This document shows positions 22,280-33,233 of a stretch of DNA of 64,000 nt, piece after piece. The stretch comes from Snodgrassella alvi. GTDB taxonomy: Bacteria; Pseudomonadota; Gammaproteobacteria; Burkholderiales; Neisseriaceae. The stretch spans positions 1-64,000 of the forward strand of contig NZ_MDVC01000106.1 of NCBI RefSeq assembly GCF_002777425.1, given 5' to 3'. The notes under the pieces were generated by a model. That model was not told the DNA's origin. It saw only the letters and a list, made by a program, of their open reading frames with translations, and did not search any database. Within the stretch, counting starts at the first letter, position 1. Every line of letters starts with the position of its first letter. A program made the position numbers and the translations under genes.

Positions 22280-22798
22280 ATGAAAATATTAAAAAGAATT
22301 CAAAATTATATACGTAACAGACAACTGATTAAAAAAACAGTGCTGTTCTTAATTTTTCACTTTATATTCACAATGTCAATATTTGGCGGGATATACATTA
22401 ATAATTTTAAGCAGATTACACTTGATTTTATTTTATGGAGTGGAGTAATCAGCTTTCTTATAATGTTAAACATTATCATCTTTTTTAAAACCATCATAGA
22501 TATTTTTTCTTGCTTTGGCAATAGCCAGCCACCTGCATTTAAGTCTTTATTTATCGAATTAGCATCAGCAGCATTTATACTTTTATTATTTTACGCTGGG
22601 TGTTTATTATTAAGTTATTTACCTTTGAATTGGGATTCAGATTCAGCTATTACGGGTATTTTTGCTTTTGGTTTTATTTATTTAACAATACTTTTCTTTT
22701 TGCTTTGTCGCGGTATCATCCTTTTTATTATTGTTTTCAACAAAACCACTAAATACCTTTATCTGCGCTTTGCTAGCGATAAAACCACCGTTCGTTGA
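22280..22798 (+). CDS. four-helix membrane protein, copy 2 of a duplicated pair
   Basis: A 172-residue membrane protein paralogous to the one at 21366. It has a basic N-terminus (MKILKRIQNYIRNRQLIKK), four predicted hydrophobic segments, the shared PAFKSLFIEL motif between helices 2 and 3, the FFLLCRG motif in helix 4 and a similar C-terminus (TTKYLYLRFA). Sequence identity between the copies is low outside these motifs, so the duplication is old or the proteins evolve fast. An AGAG site lies a few bases upstream of the ATG. Function unknown. Confidence 0.7.
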   Translation: MKILKRIQNYIRNRQLIKKTVLFLIFHFIFTMSIFGGIYINNFKQITLDFILWSGVISFLIMLNIIIFFKTIIDIFSCFGNSQPPAFKSLFIELASAAFILLLFYAGCLLLSYLPLNWDSDSAITGIFAFGFIYLTILFFLLCRGIILFIIVFNKTTKYLYLRFASDKTTVR

Positions 22799-22829
22799 CT
22801 TGGTCGGAAAATTTGCTTATTGGTGGTAG

Positions 22830-23086
22830 TGGTATGATGCAAAAATTAAAGCACATTATATCGCTCAGTTTAAAAACTAGGGATACCTGATAATGCAACT
22901 ATTCTGAAGCAGTTAAATCACTATGACTATGATATTACTGGTGCAGATACTGATGCAGTACAGTTCAGAAAATTAACCCGTGCTTTTCAGCGCCACTTTT
23001 GTCCGAAAAATTATGCTGGCACTCTGCCCAGTGAAACCACAGCCAGTCTGTATACTCTGGCAGAAAAATATTTTTCCGCCACATAA
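22830..23086 (+). pseudogene. C-terminal relic of an AmiD-like N-acetylmuramoyl-L-alanine amidase
   Basis: A frame starting near 22830 (WYDAKIKAHYIAQFKN) is interrupted by a stop and resumes in another frame as GIPDNATILKQLNHYDYDIT, then FRKLTRAFQRHFCPKNYAG and ETTASLYTLAEKY, ending at TAA 23084-23086. This matches the C-terminal peptidoglycan-binding domain of AmiD-type amidases (AFQMHFRP.xYxG...ETxAxLxxLxEKY pattern). The catalytic zinc domain is absent upstream, where the duplicated membrane genes now lie. A good terminator follows, presumably inherited from the intact gene. Confidence 0.75.
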
Positions 23087-23134
23087 ACTCTGAATAAACA
23101 GATAAACGTGTTTTAGTGCATTCTCAGGTATGCT

Positions 23135-23170
23135 GCCACGAACGTATCGTTTTTAGTGCGTGGCTTTTTT
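23135..23170 (+). terminator. intrinsic terminator downstream of the amidase relic
   Basis: GCCACG (23135-23140) pairs with CGTGGC (23159-23164), extended by AC/GT across one mismatch, and is followed by TTTTTT (23165-23170). It lies 50 bases past the relic stop and opposite the 3' end of relA. Confidence 0.8.
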
Positions 23171-23224
23171 ATGGTTTTTCTCTGAGACAAATTGATACTC
23201 TGCCTGACATACAAAAAGTATATC

Positions 23225-25435
23225 CTATAATCGCGTCACAGCTAATACGCCTTTTACATCGCTCAGTTGACTTAGTACCCGCGGTAAATCATTTACCTGA
23301 TGGACTTCAACTGTAAAACGCAGCTGCGCTTCGAGGTCACGCGATAAAGTTTGCACGGCGGTAACATTAAGGCGATTACGTGCCAGTGTTTCAGAAATAT
23401 CGCGTAACAGGCCACTGCGATCCTGAGCACGGATTTCGATATCAATGGCAAAAACCTGATTGGCTGATTCATCAGCCCAGGAAGCAGGTAATACCTTGTC
23501 TGGTGAGATATGCGCCAGATACTGAAATGAGGAACAATTGCTGCGATGAATGGAAATACCCCGTTCACGCGTTACAAACCCGATAATATTGTCTCCAAAC
23601 GCTGGTTTACAGCATTTGGCCAGCGTAGTGAGCAGGCCGGATTCGCCATCCACCAGCACACCGCCAAAATTGTTTTTGATTTTACTGCGTTTGACTAAAT
23701 GGTTTTCGGTTACTGGAACTTCCGGTTTTTCCAGTAAGGTATCGACTGCCTTCTGAATCATGCGGCCGGTAACTTCTCCATGCCCCATGGCCAGATATAA
23801 GTCGTCTACATTATTGAACCCAAGTGCCTCAGCCAGTTTATGCGTATTCGGCTGTACCTGCATTTTCACTAGCTGTTTTTCCAGTGCGGTACGACCGGAC
23901 TCGCGTATCGACTCGCCATTCTGCTGACGAATATAAGCACGAATCTTGCTGATGGCTTTATTGCTTTTCACCCAGCCATCATGTAGCCAGTTTACTGAAG
24001 GTTTGCCTTCCCGTGCGGTAATGATTTCTACGCGCTGACCATTTTCCAGTGGCGTGGATAAAGGCACAATCTGTCCGTCCACCTTGGCACCACGGCAGCG
24101 ATTACCGATATCGGTGTGTAAAGCATAGGCAAAATCAATCGGCGTGGCACCTGCTGGTAAGGAAAATACTTTGCCATGCGGAGACAGGACGTAAATGGTA
24201 TCGTTAAAAAGTTCAGTCTGGAAAGCACGCGACAAATCTTCGCGGTCATTACCGCTTTCCGCAATATTTTCGCGCCAGTCGAGTAACTGGCGTAGCCACG
24301 CAATTTTGTGCTCGTAGGCTTCATTGCTCTTGCCGCCTTCTTTATAGCGCCAGTGCGCTGCCACGCCGAATTCAGCATACCGGTGCATATCAAAGGTACG
24401 AATCTGGATTTCCACTCCTTTGTCATCCGGCCCCACCACTACGGTATGCAGACTTTGATAATCATTGGGTTTGGGATGGGCAATATAATCATCAAATTCA
24501 CCCGGAATAGGCTGCCACAAGCTGTGCACAATCCCCAGCGTGGCATAACAGTCTGCCACAGTGTCTACCAGAATGCGCACAGCACGGATGTCGTACAGGC
24601 CATCAAAATTCAGCTTCTTTTTTACCATTTTGCGGTAAATGGAATAAATATGCTTTGGCCGTCCTGCTACTTCAAAGTGCATATTCAGCCGGCTCAACTG
24701 CTGTTTGAGGGTTTCGACAAAATGCTCAATATAATTCAGCCGCTCTGTCCGTTTTTCATCCAGCAGGCGCGCAATTCTTTTGTATTCATCCGGGTTCTGG
24801 TAGCGAAAGCTTAAATCTTCAAGCTGCCATTTCAGCTGCCATACCCCCAGACGATTGGCCAGAGGTGCAAATACTGTCATGGTTTCCTTGGCAACCGTTT
24901 TTTTCAATACCTCATCGGTAACCTTGCTCAGATAATTCATGGTTTGAGCACGCATAGCCAGCTTGATTAATACCACCCGGATATCGGACACCATCGCCAG
25001 CAGCATCTGGCGCATTGCTTCTGCCTGCTGCTGACGCTCCTCCTGAGTAGCCGGCGGGCTGATGCTGACAAAATAGGTAAGCTTCTGTACCTGATACAAA
25101 CCAGTCACCAGCTGCATTACACTGTCACCACATTGTTCTTGTACAATGTTTTTCCAATCGGTTACATAGTTAGGCAGACAGCTCAGCATGGTAGCGGCTA
25201 CAGCATCAGCCATTAAATCCATATCTGCTACTGTTTTGGCGGCAATCATCAGATTGGTATACAGGTTTTCGCCACAAAAAGTAACCGCATCCTGCGGATA
25301 GCTACTGTTGACCAAAACCTGTGCATGCCGCAGCATTGTTCCCATGGCCGGCGATACAGAAGCAATATAATCGTCTAACCAGACACAGGGTGAGCAGGAA
25401 TTGGTGGCAAGAACTTGATCAGGTGTGCTAACCAT
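23225..25435 (-). CDS. relA: GTP pyrophosphokinase RelA, (p)ppGpp synthetase
   Basis: Stringent-response alarmone synthetase of 736 residues activated by uncharged tRNA on ribosomes. The N-terminal domain lacks the HD dyad of active hydrolases (the corresponding region reads AATMLSCLPNYV), so it is the monofunctional RelA type rather than SpoT. The synthetase domain contains GRPKHIYSIYRKM, LYDIRAVRI, NDYQSLHT and EIQIRT, followed by a TGS domain (IYVLSPHGKVFSLPAGATP) and a C-terminal ACT domain (about 660-736). The open frame extends 44 codons upstream, but that stretch overlaps the apt promoter area and has no domain similarity; the ATG at 25435 with AGGT gives the usual length. Confidence 0.95.
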   Translation of the reverse strand: MVSTPDQVLATNSCSPCVWLDDYIASVSPAMGTMLRHAQVLVNSSYPQDAVTFCGENLYTNLMIAAKTVADMDLMADAVAATMLSCLPNYVTDWKNIVQEQCGDSVMQLVTGLYQVQKLTYFVSISPPATQEERQQQAEAMRQMLLAMVSDIRVVLIKLAMRAQTMNYLSKVTDEVLKKTVAKETMTVFAPLANRLGVWQLKWQLEDLSFRYQNPDEYKRIARLLDEKRTERLNYIEHFVETLKQQLSRLNMHFEVAGRPKHIYSIYRKMVKKKLNFDGLYDIRAVRILVDTVADCYATLGIVHSLWQPIPGEFDDYIAHPKPNDYQSLHTVVVGPDDKGVEIQIRTFDMHRYAEFGVAAHWRYKEGGKSNEAYEHKIAWLRQLLDWRENIAESGNDREDLSRAFQTELFNDTIYVLSPHGKVFSLPAGATPIDFAYALHTDIGNRCRGAKVDGQIVPLSTPLENGQRVEIITAREGKPSVNWLHDGWVKSNKAISKIRAYIRQQNGESIRESGRTALEKQLVKMQVQPNTHKLAEALGFNNVDDLYLAMGHGEVTGRMIQKAVDTLLEKPEVPVTENHLVKRSKIKNNFGGVLVDGESGLLTTLAKCCKPAFGDNIIGFVTRERGISIHRSNCSSFQYLAHISPDKVLPASWADESANQVFAIDIEIRAQDRSGLLRDISETLARNRLNVTAVQTLSRDLEAQLRFTVEVHQVNDLPRVLSQLSDVKGVLAVTRL

Positions 25436-25630
25436 GTTATCAACCTGTTGATTTGTGTAAATTATGCTGGCAATTGTACCAAAAGCCATCATTTTCTGCT
25501 TCATAATGGGCTGTAGAAAAATGGGAATAGTGCTATTATGCGCACCTTTCGCATACACTATATGCAAATAACTTCGCTCGTCCTGCGTTTATAACTTTCG
25601 CATATAGTCTTTATTTTTAAAGGATTTATA

Positions 25631-26197
25631 ATGCAGACTCACCCAGAAGTCATAGGTATTGACGCGATGGCTGCAAAAATTCGCAAAATTCCGAACTGGC
25701 CACAGGAAGGCATTTTATTTCACGACATTACTCCGGTATTGCAAAGTCCGCAGTACTTTCGTTTGCTGGTGGATCTAATGGTTTACCGTTATATGGGGCA
25801 GAAAATCGATGTTGTTGCCGGTCTGGATGCACGTGGTTTTATTATCGGTGCTGCGCTGGCGTATCAGCTAAATGTAGGTTTCGTGCCCATCCGTAAAAAA
25901 GGCAAGCTGCCTTTTACTACCATTGCAGAAAGTTATCAGCTTGAGTATGGCCATGCTACCATTGAAATGCATACTGATGCGGTAAAATCCGGTACCCGTG
26001 TATTGCTGGTGGATGATCTGGTAGCAACTGGCGGTACCATGACCGCAGGCGTAAAGCTGATTCGCAAGCTGGGTGCAGAAGTGGTGGAAGCCGCCGCGAT
26101 TATCGAATTTACCGATTTACCCGGCGGCAAAAAAATCCGTGATGAGGGTGTACCTCTTTTTACTCTGTATCAGAATTCCGGTTCAGTTGAGCAATAA
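25631..26197 (+). CDS. apt: adenine phosphoribosyltransferase
   Basis: Purine salvage enzyme of 188 residues that converts adenine and PRPP to AMP. The N-terminal half has [19 protein letters not shown], and the PRPP-binding signature [14 protein letters not shown] lies at about 122-135. The length is typical (about 180-190). An AGGA ribosome site precedes the ATG. The gene is divergent from relA, sharing about 195 bases of upstream DNA that contains two copies of CTTTCGCATA, and convergent with kdsA through a shared bidirectional terminator. Confidence 0.97.
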   Translation: MQTHPEVIGIDAMAAKIRKIPNWPQEGILFHDITPVLQSPQYFRLLVDLMVYRYMGQKIDVVAGLDARGFIIGAALAYQLNVGFVPIRKKGKLPFTTIAESYQLEYGHATIEMHTDAVKSGTRVLLVDDLVATGGTMTAGVKLIRKLGAEVVEAAAIIEFTDLPGGKKIRDEGVPLFTLYQNSGSVEQ

Positions 26198-26231
26198 AAA
26201 TTCTTGCTGCCTGATTTTCAGCCAGACAGAT

Positions 26232-26264
26232 AAAAAAGCAGGGTTTTTAAAACCCTGCTTTTTT
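26232..26264. terminator. bidirectional terminator between apt and kdsA
   Basis: GCAGGGTTTT (26238-26247) and AAAACCCTGC (26249-26258) form a strong stem flanked by six A on the left and six T on the right, so it serves apt (plus) and kdsA (minus) alike. Confidence 0.92.
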
Positions 26265-26279
26265 AGTGTCAGTTTATGT

Positions 26280-27137
<858 letters not shown>

Positions 27138-27430
27138 TCAGTAAGGTTGCGGCTCATGGACATCAATGCCCAGACCACCACAAAACCAGCATTCTACAAA
27201 ATAGTCAGCCCAGCGTCCAAACCGGCATGACTCTGATAACCATTAACCATATCAAACCTTTTAATACAAATTTACAGATATATTTTACTCTAATCTGCAA
27301 ATAGCACCGTTTCAGATATAGGTTTAGCAACTATTTTCGCGCTACAATAACAAAATAACTTTGCCACACCCACTTGACATAAATTTTATCCTTTTAAAAG
27401 TAACAACTTTATAACCATTCAGGATCAATC

Positions 27431-29314
27431 TTGGCATACTTCACGCAGAAACGCTTGCACTGGTTGCTATTGAGCATGTTACTGTCTTCCCTTACCTCAC
27501 TGGTATGGGCAGCCAGCCTGCCAGCGGATAGTGATGATGTAGATGACGATATTCCACCACCTAAAACCGGATTGCTGCACAGACTGCTGCATGGCCGGGA
27601 ACATCGTGAAGAAAGAAAACCCCAGCCACCTAAAACGCCGCGGGTTCCTGTCATCATTGATATAGATAATGCAACCCTGCACAAACTGATTAATGACCAT
27701 TTGCCACTGATTACTCAACAGCTAATTGAAGATCTGGATGACGAACAGGTCAGCTTTCTGGCCGAAGAAGCGCCGGAACAGACACAAACCATGCTTGAAA
27801 CTGAAGGCTATTTCAATGCCAGAGTAAATGTGGAGAAACAGGCCAATGGTTACATTGTCCATATTGAAACTGGTCCTCGTACCCACATTGAAAATGTGGA
27901 TGTTTCCCTTACCGGCAATGTTACTGCTGATGACAGTTTGACCAATTACTACAAAAGCGCCATTGACAACTGGGTGCTGCCAGTAGGTGACCCATTTACC
28001 CAGAGTAACTGGTCGGCAAGTAAATCATCTGTACTTACCGCCATAGTGCGCAAAAAATATCCGCTGGCAACCATCAGTGCCAGCCGAGCCACCATTGACC
28101 CGCAAAGAAATCAGGCCGAACTGTCGCTCACGGTAGACAGCAAACAGCCTGTCTATTTTGGTGATATTCAGGTTAGCGGTAATGAGCGTTATCCTGTTTC
28201 CATTGTTACCGGCATGGCCAGCTTCAGCCCGGGTTCGCCCTATGATCTGGACAAATTGCTCGACTATCAGCAGGCACTGGAGCAGGATAGTCATTATGGC
28301 AACGCTGTTGTCAGCGCAGACTTTGACCATATGCAAAACGACCATGTGCCAGTGCTGGTAAAAGTAAGCGAAATGCAGCGCCAGAAACTCACCTTTGGTT
28401 TACGCTACGATACCAAAAATGGCCCCGGTTTCCGCGGTGGCTATGACCACTATAATGTTTTTCATAAAGGCTTTGTTGGTTCTACCCTGCTCGATACCGA
28501 CCGCTACGAAACCACTTTCGGCATCGGCCTGAGCCAGCCACGTAATAACCGCGGCCACTACTGGACCAGCAATCTCAACTATACCTACTCTACTGTACAA
28601 CACCTTCAAAGCCGCGCCTTATCCAGCGGCTTCTGGAAAGTACGCGACCGTGACGAAATTGACTCCCGTGTTGGCGTTGAGTATGTTACCGAAAGCAGCA
28701 AAATTGAAAACGGCCCCGACCTCGGACACAGCTACGCCACCATGCTTACTGCCTCGTGGAAACGGCAAAATATCGAAACTCAGCTGCGTCCGGCCAATGG
28801 CTATTATCTGGAAGGTAAAATCGGCACCACCATGGGTAAACTGCTGTCATCAGCATCCATGCAGCGGGTAACTGCCAGTGGCGGCTACTATTTCACACCA
28901 GAAAACAAAAAATACGGCACTTGGGTATTACGCAGCCAGATTGGCTATGTACATACCGGTGATACAGTCAATGTACCTTCCATCCTGATGTTTCGCGCCG
29001 GTGGTGCCAACAGCGTACGCGGCTATGAAATGGACAGCATCGGTATCAACAGCTCACAAAACTCGGTTTTACCCAACCGTACACTGGCTGTAGCCAGTGT
29101 GGAATACCAGATTCCGGTGTATAAAGATGTTGCACTGGCACTGTTTCACGATGCCGGTTCTGTCTCAAAAAACTTCAGTGACATGCAATGGCGTCATGGT
29201 AGCGGTTTCGGCGTACGCTGGTTTAGCCCTGTGGCTCCATTTGCATTTGACATTGCCTATGGCCATCATGATAAAAAATGGCGCTGGTCTATCAGTTTGG
29301 GAACCAAATTCTAA
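27431..29314 (+). CDS. tamA: TamA, Omp85-family outer-membrane assembly protein
   Basis: Outer-membrane component of the translocation and assembly module, 627 residues. A signal peptide (hydrophobic core LLLSMLLSSLTSLVWA) precedes an unusual acidic, proline-containing linker (DSDDVDDDIPPP), then POTRA repeats (about 95-330, for example VYFGDIQVSGNERYPVSIV) and a C-terminal Omp85 barrel (about 335-627) with the FRAGGANSVRGYEMDSIG lid-lock-type motif and a terminal aromatic residue. The start is a TTG with AGGA upstream; a perfect TTGACA -35 element lies at 27374. The stop codon overlaps the tamB start by one base (TAATG), so the two are translationally coupled. Confidence 0.94.
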   Translation: MAYFTQKRLHWLLLSMLLSSLTSLVWAASLPADSDDVDDDIPPPKTGLLHRLLHGREHREERKPQPPKTPRVPVIIDIDNATLHKLINDHLPLITQQLIEDLDDEQVSFLAEEAPEQTQTMLETEGYFNARVNVEKQANGYIVHIETGPRTHIENVDVSLTGNVTADDSLTNYYKSAIDNWVLPVGDPFTQSNWSASKSSVLTAIVRKKYPLATISASRATIDPQRNQAELSLTVDSKQPVYFGDIQVSGNERYPVSIVTGMASFSPGSPYDLDKLLDYQQALEQDSHYGNAVVSADFDHMQNDHVPVLVKVSEMQRQKLTFGLRYDTKNGPGFRGGYDHYNVFHKGFVGSTLLDTDRYETTFGIGLSQPRNNRGHYWTSNLNYTYSTVQHLQSRALSSGFWKVRDRDEIDSRVGVEYVTESSKIENGPDLGHSYATMLTASWKRQNIETQLRPANGYYLEGKIGTTMGKLLSSASMQRVTASGGYYFTPENKKYGTWVLRSQIGYVHTGDTVNVPSILMFRAGGANSVRGYEMDSIGINSSQNSVLPNRTLAVASVEYQIPVYKDVALALFHDAGSVSKNFSDMQWRHGSGFGVRWFSPVAPFAFDIAYGHHDKKWRWSISLGTKF

Positions 29315-32300
29315 TGGCTGAAACCACACTCAATTCAGGCGAATCATCAGCCACCACTACTGCACCCGTACCGCCACGCAAACCACTCTGGAAACACTGG
29401 CTGAAAGCCAGCCTGTATTTTCTGCTTGGTTTACTCATCATGATTATCGCCATATTATGCTGGCTGGCTGGTACCGAATCAGGTCTGCGTTTCAGCGTTC
29501 ACACCATCCCAAAATGGTTTGGCGTGCATATCAGTACGGACAAGCTAACAGGCACCATCTGGCGTGGTTTTGCCGGCACCGATATTCGCGTCAGCCACCG
29601 CGATTTTGACTTATCCATTGCTAAAATTCAGTTCAACTGGAACAACCGCGAACTATGGCAACGACGCTTTCACGTACAGCTACTGGACATAGGTAAAATC
29701 AACTACATCAACCACAGCGTACCCCAATCCAAGCACAAACCTGTTTCCACCTTGCCCAACAGCATCAGTCTGCCACTACAGATTAATATTGATAAGCTTC
29801 AGCTTGGCGGCTTTACCCTTGGCAAAAATCAAACGCCGATTATACTCGCCAGTCAGGCCAGCTATATTTATGATCATCGCAAACACCAGCTTGTCCTCAA
29901 TGAGCTGAATACCCCGTGGCAAAACCTTCAGGGCACAGTAAGCATCGCTACCCAGACGCCGTTTGCCCTGAGCGGACAACTTGACGGCAACGGTACTCTT
30001 GATAAAACCGCAGTTGAAAGTGCAGCCCTCATCAAGGGCAGCCTGCAACAGCCCGACCTCTTTGCCCGTCTGGATGGTGGCAATATCCACTTTCGTACCC
30101 ATGCCATCCTCAAACCCTATGCCCTGCAACTAAATCACAAAATCGTCAGCATCAACCTGCAAAGCCGCCACATTAATCCGGCAGCTTTCAGCAGCAGCCT
30201 ACCTTTTGCCGACCTTAATCTCAACCTGGACCTGAATCTGGCGCCAGTCAATGACAGCAAAAACCAGCTTACAGGCCACATCAAACTCGGCAATGAACAA
30301 CCCCGTGCCTATAATGGTTCCAAAACCACTGGACTACCTATTCGCAGCATCGATGGCGACATCAACATCGACAGTAATGGCAAACTGATATTACCTGCCC
30401 TGACCACACGCCTGCTGCAACAGGGACAAATCATCACCCGCGGCAGTGTAGACAACGCAGCCAGACAGCTCGACATCAACAGTGAACTGTTACGCATCTA
30501 CGCCAGTGATGCGCTCACCACACCGCTGTCTGGCTCACTCAATGGCCATATTCGCGTTTTCGGCAGCTTTAATGGCTTAACCACTCAATGGCTGCTGGCC
30601 AGCGAAAAAGGCAATAGCGACGGTGCCATCCAGATTATTACCGATGAACAAAAACATCAGCAAACCCTGATACTCGACAAATTAAACCTGACACCAAATG
30701 GCGGCGGCAGCTTCAATGCCAAGGGCAGTCTGGCACTGTATCAGAACAAAGCTTTGCAACTTATCATCAACAGCAACAACTTCAATCCTGCCAGAGTCAA
30801 TGCCAGCTTTCCCAGCGGCAGCATTAACGGCCACATTAAAATTAACGGCCAGCTGGCACAACAACCAGCCATTCAGGCAGACATGCTATGGCATAACAGC
30901 ATACTTTCCGGTGCAGCCCTTTCAGGCAAAGCCACTATCCGTTACCGCAATCAGCATCTGGAACAGGCCAACATCAACCTTATTGCCGGCCAAAACCGGA
31001 TTTTCACCAATGGCAGCTTCGGCAAAGCCAGCGACAAGCTTAATCTCGACATCAATGCACCCAATCTGGGACTATTCGGCTTTGGCCTGAAAGGCCTGCT
31101 CAACACCAAAGGCTTTATCGCCGGCGAACCGAAAAAAATCACGGCCAATTTAAACGGCGCAGCACGCAACCTGCAAATCGGTCAGCTACTCAACATCAAT
31201 CAGCTGGATTTCAAAATCATTGGTTCTCCAGACATCAATCAGCCCCTGCTGGTAAACATGATTGCCGACCACATCGACATCGCCGGCAGTGACGGCAGCA
31301 AACCCACCGTAATCAACAACACCGACATCAAAATCAACGGCCGCGGCAGCCAGCATCAGTTACAGGGCAGCAGCAACTTGTCTCTGGATGGGAAACCCTA
31401 TCATCTGAATATCAACGCTCATGGCGGTCTGGACAAAAACTACCAGTGGCGTGGACGAGTTAACGCTCTGGATATCAGCGGCGTCCTCAATCTGAAACTG
31501 CTCAACCCCATCCAGCTCGAAGCCGGAACCCAGCGCGTGAACATGCAGAATGCACATTGGGCAGCACTGGGTGGCAACCTTAACCTGAGCAATCTCAACT
31601 GGGACAAAAACAAAGGCCTGACTACCCGGGGGACAGCCAGCAATCTGGCCTTGCGCGAACTGCACAACGTCATCGAATTACCCGTCGAACAGAATCTGGT
31701 CATAGGTGGCGACTGGAACTTCAGCTATAGCCATAATATGCAAGGCTATCTGAAACTCTATCAACAGGGCGGCGACATCACCCTGCCCCAGCACCAGCAA
31801 AAACTTGGCTTACAAAACGTACGGCTGGATACCCAGTTTCAGAATGGGCATATCAATAACCACCTGAACGGCCTTACCCGTTATGGCACTACCGATGCCA
31901 TACTGATTATTACCCCTAACAGCAATGGCAAAATCAGCACCGCGCCCATCAGCGGACACATTAAAATCGACAGCCCCGACCTCAGCACCGCCCGTAACCT
32001 GCTGCCCATCGGCATGCAGCTTAAAGGCAATATGCATGCAGATGCCACCATCAGCGGCCACCTGAATGAACCCCTGCTCAATGGCAACCTCATCGGCGAC
32101 AACCTTTATTACCGCGATCAGGCCAACGGTACCATCCTCGAAAACGGCAGCCTCCGAAGCCATTTTCAGGGACGGCGCTGGCTAATTGACAGCCTCAGCT
32201 TTGCCCGCCGCGATGGCACCATCAAACTCAACGGCGTTGTTGACATGACCAAACTCACGCCTGATATCAACGTTACCGCCCACCTTGACCACTACAACAT

Positions 32301-33216
32301 CTTCGACCAGGTAAACCGCCGCCTCACCCTCAGCGGTGACGCCCAACTACTTTACACCATTGCCCATGGCATCGTTTTAAGTGGCAAACTCAAAGTAGAT
32401 AAAGGCCTCTTTGGCATGCAGAAATCCGGTATGCCCCAACTGGACGACGATGTTGTCGTACTCGGTCGCGAAAAAACAGCCAAACAGCAGCGTGCTACCC
32501 CAATCCGCCTCAACCTTGATTTAGACATGAATGACGCCTTCCGCTTCAGCGGCGAAGGCATTGATGTCCTGCTTGGCGGTCAGCTTACCGCCACCGCCAA
32601 CCCTGGCAGCACCATCCAGATTGTCGGTACCGTAAACGTCGTTCGCGGCCAGTACAAAGCTTATGGACAGTATCTGGTCATTCAGCATGGCAGCACCATC
32701 TCCTTTGTCGGCCCGATGGACAATCCCAACCTGAAAATCCGTGCCAAACGCCGTTATTCACAGGTAGGCGCCGGCGTTGAAGCACTGGGTCGCCTCGACA
32801 GCCCGCGCATTAACCTTATAGCCAACGAGCCCATGAGCGAAAAAGACAAACTGTCATGGCTGATACTGAACCGCCCCAGCAGCGGCAGTGCCGGCGACGA
32901 AGCAGCCATTGCTGCCGCCGCCAGTGCCTGGCTGGCCGGTGGCCTGAACGACAAACTCGGCCTGCTCGACGAAATCGGCCTCACCAGCCAGCAAACCCGC
33001 AATAGCCAGACTGGTGAAATGAATCCGGCAGAACAGGCCATTACCATCGGCAAGCATCTGTCCAACAACCTGTATGTCAGCTATCTGTATGGTATTGAAA
33101 GTGCCACCCAGACAGTTAGCATTACCTACCAGATCAGCCGCGCCCTGCAAAGCATCATACATGTGGGTACCGAATCAGCTGGTGGTGAAATCCGTTATAC
33201 CCGCCGTTTTGATTAA
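29314..33216 (+). CDS. tamB: TamB, translocation and assembly module inner-membrane subunit
   Basis: Very long AsmA-like bridge protein of 1300 residues that spans the periplasm, anchored in the inner membrane by one N-terminal helix (about 25-47) and contacting TamA through its conserved C-terminus (DUF490/TamB domain, about 960-1300, containing GQLTATANPGSTIQIVGTVN and the final ITYQISRAL strand region). The middle is a long series of beta-rich Asn/Gly segments, as expected for a lipid-transport groove. The frame is open 12 codons further upstream, but the ATG overlapping the tamA stop is the natural start. Roles proposed for the family include autotransporter assembly and phospholipid transport, which fits the adhesin in this window. 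Confidence 0.94.
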   Translation: MAETTLNSGESSATTTAPVPPRKPLWKHWLKASLYFLLGLLIMIIAILCWLAGTESGLRFSVHTIPKWFGVHISTDKLTGTIWRGFAGTDIRVSHRDFDLSIAKIQFNWNNRELWQRRFHVQLLDIGKINYINHSVPQSKHKPVSTLPNSISLPLQINIDKLQLGGFTLGKNQTPIILASQASYIYDHRKHQLVLNELNTPWQNLQGTVSIATQTPFALSGQLDGNGTLDKTAVESAALIKGSLQQPDLFARLDGGNIHFRTHAILKPYALQLNHKIVSINLQSRHINPAAFSSSLPFADLNLNLDLNLAPVNDSKNQLTGHIKLGNEQPRAYNGSKTTGLPIRSIDGDINIDSNGKLILPALTTRLLQQGQIITRGSVDNAARQLDINSELLRIYASDALTTPLSGSLNGHIRVFGSFNGLTTQWLLASEKGNSDGAIQIITDEQKHQQTLILDKLNLTPNGGGSFNAKGSLALYQNKALQLIINSNNFNPARVNASFPSGSINGHIKINGQLAQQPAIQADMLWHNSILSGAALSGKATIRYRNQHLEQANINLIAGQNRIFTNGSFGKASDKLNLDINAPNLGLFGFGLKGLLNTKGFIAGEPKKITANLNGAARNLQIGQLLNINQLDFKIIGSPDINQPLLVNMIADHIDIAGSDGSKPTVINNTDIKINGRGSQHQLQGSSNLSLDGKPYHLNINAHGGLDKNYQWRGRVNALDISGVLNLKLLNPIQLEAGTQRVNMQNAHWAALGGNLNLSNLNWDKNKGLTTRGTASNLALRELHNVIELPVEQNLVIGGDWNFSYSHNMQGYLKLYQQGGDITLPQHQQKLGLQNVRLDTQFQNGHINNHLNGLTRYGTTDAILIITPNSNGKISTAPISGHIKIDSPDLSTARNLLPIGMQLKGNMHADATISGHLNEPLLNGNLIGDNLYYRDQANGTILENGSLRSHFQGRRWLIDSLSFARRDGTIKLNGVVDMTKLTPDINVTAHLDHYNIFDQVNRRLTLSGDAQLLYTIAHGIVLSGKLKVDKGLFGMQKSGMPQLDDDVVVLGREKTAKQQRATPIRLNLDLDMNDAFRFSGEGIDVLLGGQLTATANPGSTIQIVGTVNVVRGQYKAYGQYLVIQHGSTISFVGPMDNPNLKIRAKRRYSQVGAGVEALGRLDSPRINLIANEPMSEKDKLSWLILNRPSSGSAGDEAAIAAAASAWLAGGLNDKLGLLDEIGLTSQQTRNSQTGEMNPAEQAITIGKHLSNNLYVSYLYGIESATQTVSITYQISRALQSIIHVGTESAGGEIRYTRRFD

Positions 33217-33233
33217 AGCACATCACCAATCAG

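Noticed and set aside
25436-25567. 44-codon N-terminal extension of RelA
   Set aside because: No RelA similarity, it overlaps the divergent apt upstream region, and the ATG at 25435 gives the normal family length.
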